Below are positions 6,063-8,431 of a stretch of DNA of 8,431 nucleotides, in pieces (positions within the stretch are counted from its first letter, which is position 1; the number at the start of each line of letters is the position of its first letter). The notes under the pieces were generated by a model. It was not told the origin of the DNA and made no database searches. It was given only the letters and a program-made list of their open reading frames with translations. This stretch comes from Bacteroidales bacterium (GTDB taxonomy: Bacteria > Bacteroidota > Bacteroidia > Bacteroidales > UBA932), in NCBI GenBank assembly GCA_017554135.1, contig JAFZIX010000163.1, forward strand, positions 1 to 8,431. Reading direction: 5' to 3'. A program made the position numbers and the translations under genes.

Positions 6063-8063
6063 GTGAACCGCATAGGCACCATATTGTTCGCTCTTTCCAT
6101 CCTTCTTGCCGCGTGCGGCCAGGAAGGAGGCACCGATGTGCCCCCGGATAACGGCCCCGACATCGCCGGGGTTTCTATCCAGGCATTCGGAGGGCGCGAA
6201 CGCGCGGAAGTGCGGTGCAGCGGACTTCCTTCCGGCACCTCCGGCATAGCCATCACGCTCGATGCAGCCGCGGGAGCGATAATATACACCCCCGACCAGA
6301 TAAAAGACGGCTGCATCCAGATTACGGGGCTGGCCGAGAAATCCTATTCCTGCCCGGTGGCGCTTATACTCGACGGCAATACGGTGCCTGCCGGGACGGT
6401 GGATTTCGTGGTGTACGGGTCCAAATACGAATCCTTCCTTCCGGCGGGAGGCGTCAACTCTTGCGTTTTCACCGGCGCCGGGGCATCCCTGGCATTCCAG
6501 GCGGTAAACTACTACTGCTATCACGGATACCAGTTGGAATATACCGGCATCAAGGATGAGCAGAAGAGCATCTTCCTCGGCAAGGAGGATGCCGAGGCCA
6601 TCTTCCTGAACGATGTCAACTCCGACATAGTGGCTCGGCCGGCATTCAAGCCGGAAGAGGCCATGGAAGACATCTTCTACGGGCCGGAATTCACCATCAA
6701 GAAGACCGTCGTGCCAGAAGATATCCCTCTGAATGACACCGTGGACGGCTACCGGGGCATATGGTTCGACCTGGGCCAGGCGGCATCCTCCTACGGATCC
6801 AAATACTCCGGAGGCTTCGCCACCTACACGATGAAACATATCCCGATGGCAATCTACTCCCCCGTTGCAGACAAGACATTCTTCGTGTACGGAGGCACTC
6901 CGGCGGAGGATAAAAAGTACCTTCTCTGCATGGTCGGCTGCTTCGACCACGCCACCGGAATGCTGCAGAAGCCGCGCATCGTGATGGACAAGGGCGTGCT
7001 GGGGGTGGCCGATCCTCACGACAATCCCACCATCCAGATCGACAAGAATGGATTCATATGGGTGTTCGTGGCCGGCCGCAGCAACAAACGCAACGGCGTG
7101 CGCTACCGCAGCCGCAAGCCCTACGATATCACATCCTTCGAATATATCAACGAGGATATAATGGCCTACCCGCAGGTGATGTATCACCCGGACAAGGGCT
7201 TCTTCCTCTTCTATACCCGCTACGACGGCACCCGGCAACTCTTCTGGCGCACCAGCACCAACGGCGTGGAGTGGACGGATTACAAGCAACTCGCCAGCAT
7301 CAAGGAGAGCGGGGACAAGAACTCCGGGCACTACCAGATCAGCAATATCCGGGGCACCAAACTCTGCACCGCATTCAACCGGCACATCAACGGAGACGTG
7401 GACACCCGCACGAACGTCTACTATCTGCAGTCGGAGGACTGGGGCCAGACTTGGACCACCGCCGCGGGCGAGAAGGTGACTGTGCCGGTGACCGAGCGCT
7501 ACTCCAACTGCCTCGTGCGGGACTACCAGATCAGCACGGAGGAGCACAACTGTTATATCAAGGACCTCAACTTCGACTCCGAGGGCAACCCCATCATACT
7601 CTATCTCACCAGCAGGAACCATCATACCGGGCCGGATGGAGGCACACGCCAGTGGCACGTCCTGCACTGGACCGGAAGCACCTGGGAGGAAGGGCTCATC
7701 ACCACTTCCACCCACTGCTATGATTCCGGAAGCCTGTGGGTAGAGGGCAACGACTGGATAGTGATTGCTCCTACCGAAGCCGGCCCGCAGTACTGGGGCA
7801 CCGGCGGCGAGGTGGTGAAATGGAAGAGCAGCGATGCGGGAAAGACCTGGACGAAAGTCGCCCAACTCACGAGTGGCAGCGCCCTCAACCAGAGTTATAT
7901 GAGGCGTCCGTGGAATACCGCCGACGGCTTCTATGCCTTCTGGGCGGACGGCAATCCGGACAAGTTCACAAAGTCCTGCCTGTATTTCTGCGATAAAAAC
8001 GGCGTGGTTTACCGAATGCCCTACGAAATGACTGAAGAATGGGCCAAACCAGAACAACTATGA
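6063..8063 (+). CDS. Lipoprotein with BNR_4-type beta-propeller; candidate rhamnoglucuronan lyase or GH145-like enzyme
   Basis: A 666-residue lipoprotein. The start is GTG at 6063, 9 bases after the previous stop; the signal peptide (lipobox LAAC, Cys18) begins at once and no ATG is available in its place. Residues 35-118 look like a beta-sandwich, and 118-215 resembles the DUF4998 type found in Bacteroidota lipoproteins (tentative). From 229 to the end is a BNR_4-like propeller: GYRGIWF at 229-235, KYSGGFATY at 247-255, FFVYGG at 273-278, the DPHDNPTIQID block at 317-327, and Asp-boxes at 398-404 (short form), 457-464 and 589-596 (both exact SxDxGxTW). This fold is shared by ulvan lyases PL24/PL25, L-Rha-alpha-1,4-GlcA lyases PL27 and rhamnosidase family GH145. 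With GH88 beside it and rhaBA nearby, cleavage of a Rha-GlcA linkage is the leading idea. Family, mechanism and activity cannot be fixed by eye; His319 is a candidate functional residue. Confidence 0.75.
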   Translation: MNRIGTILFALSILLAACGQEGGTDVPPDNGPDIAGVSIQAFGGRERAEVRCSGLPSGTSGIAITLDAAAGAIIYTPDQIKDGCIQITGLAEKSYSCPVALILDGNTVPAGTVDFVVYGSKYESFLPAGGVNSCVFTGAGASLAFQAVNYYCYHGYQLEYTGIKDEQKSIFLGKEDAEAIFLNDVNSDIVARPAFKPEEAMEDIFYGPEFTIKKTVVPEDIPLNDTVDGYRGIWFDLGQAASSYGSKYSGGFATYTMKHIPMAIYSPVADKTFFVYGGTPAEDKKYLLCMVGCFDHATGMLQKPRIVMDKGVLGVADPHDNPTIQIDKNGFIWVFVAGRSNKRNGVRYRSRKPYDITSFEYINEDIMAYPQVMYHPDKGFFLFYTRYDGTRQLFWRTSTNGVEWTDYKQLASIKESGDKNSGHYQISNIRGTKLCTAFNRHINGDVDTRTNVYYLQSEDWGQTWTTAAGEKVTVPVTERYSNCLVRDYQISTEEHNCYIKDLNFDSEGNPIILYLTSRNHHTGPDGGTRQWHVLHWTGSTWEEGLITTSTHCYDSGSLWVEGNDWIVIAPTEAGPQYWGTGGEVVKWKSSDAGKTWTKVAQLTSGSALNQSYMRRPWNTADGFYAFWADGNPDKFTKSCLYFCDKNGVVYRMPYEMTEEWAKPEQL

Positions 8064-8431
8064 CGATGAAAAGACTTTTCATATTAATGATGGCGGCCGC
8101 GGCGATAGTGGCGTGCGGCAAAGAGAACAGTTCCAAACTTCCCCCGCCTCCGGACGGCGGAGATGATGAAGGCGGCGAAGAAACCAGCAGCCTGGTCGTT
8201 TACGGCAAGGTCGCGGATGAAAGCGGCAAGCCGTATGCGGGCGTGGTGATTACGGACGGGCACAACTTCGCGGTGACGGATGAGCAGGGGCAGTACCGCT
8301 TTGAAAAATACCGCTATGCCTCGTTCCTCCAGTGCTCCATCCCTTCGGAAGCCGTGATTCCCGTGGGAGGCGCCTACAATCTGGCAAACGGCCATTTCAA
8401 GAGGCTCACATCCTCCACCAAGGAGTATGAC
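8060..8431 (+). CDS. Probable calcineurin-like phosphoesterase lipoprotein, N-terminal part
   Basis: The reading frame stays open to the window end, giving 124 residues. ATG at 8060 overlaps the BNR stop as ATGA; a second ATG at 8066 (MKRLF) is an equally good start. The signal peptide ends in lipobox IVAC (Cys19 from the first ATG). A Pro/Gly/acidic linker occupies about 25-42. Then comes a small beta domain at 47-83 with GKVADESGKPYAGVVITDG (49-67) and TDEQGQYRF (73-81). This pattern fits the MetallophosN domain that precedes secreted calcineurin-like phosphoesterases in Bacteroidota. The catalytic metallophosphatase domain would lie beyond the window and is not seen. A carboxypeptidase-regulatory-like domain of another protein is the alternative; a TonB-dependent receptor is unlikely given the lipobox. 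Confidence 0.7.
   Translation, partial: MTMKRLFILMMAAAAIVACGKENSSKLPPPPDGGDDEGGEETSSLVVYGKVADESGKPYAGVVITDGHNFAVTDEQGQYRFEKYRYASFLQCSIPSEAVIPVGGAYNLANGHFKRLTSSTKEYD

Noticed and set aside
5613..8057. An 814-codon open frame on the - strand opposite the FN3 and BNR genes
   Set aside because: It is antisense to two genes with signal peptides and recognisable domains. Its translation has no known motif and is rich in His, Val, Gly and Ala in the manner of GC-rich shadow frames.

Overview
The window looks like a carbohydrate-use region from a Bacteroidota genome, probably Bacteroidales. Three kinds of evidence support this. There are lipoproteins with short lipoboxes. TAnnTTTG promoter elements, the Bacteroidota -7 consensus, lie just upstream of start codons. 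The gene content (GH88, BNR_4-type propeller, MetallophosN-like lipoprotein, L-rhamnose isomerase) is typical of polysaccharide utilisation in that phylum. Sampled coding lines are about 58-65% GC, high for the group, except the lacI-type gene at about 48%. I cannot name a genus.

Layout. (1) 1-2006, + strand: the C-terminal half of rhamnulokinase (rhaB), then complete L-rhamnose isomerase (rhaA), joined by an ATGA overlap. (2) 2012-2041: a strong hairpin with A and T flanks, serving as a likely bidirectional terminator. (3) 2044-2943, - strand: a ribokinase (rbsK). (4) 2944-3264: a 321-bp non-coding gap holding palindromic, repeat-like DNA and, next to the regulator, a large inverted repeat with two TTGCGCAA boxes. 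(5) 3265-4284, + strand: a LacI-family regulator. (6) 4323-5552, - strand: a GH88 unsaturated glucuronyl hydrolase lipoprotein. (7) 5553-5597: a compact divergent promoter. (8) 5598-8431, + strand: a tightly packed run of three lipoprotein genes. These are a small FN3 protein, a 666-residue protein with a DUF4998-like N-terminus and a BNR_4-type beta-propeller, and the start of a probable calcineurin-like phosphoesterase cut by the window edge.

How it may fit together. Propellers of this type include ulvan lyases (PL24/PL25), the L-Rha-alpha-1,4-GlcA lyase family PL27 and the L-Rha-alpha-1,4-GlcA rhamnosidase family GH145. A lyase acting on Rha-GlcA linkages would leave a 4,5-unsaturated glucuronyl end, the substrate of GH88, and L-rhamnose would go to RhaA and RhaB. 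The window is therefore consistent with use of a rhamnose- and glucuronate-containing glycan such as ulvan, gum arabic or arabinogalactan side chains. This is inference: no SusC/SusD pair, transporter or rhamnulose-1-phosphate aldolase lies in the window. The ribokinase and its divergent LacI regulator look like a separate sugar unit between the two halves. No mobile element, CRISPR array, tRNA or rRNA was seen.
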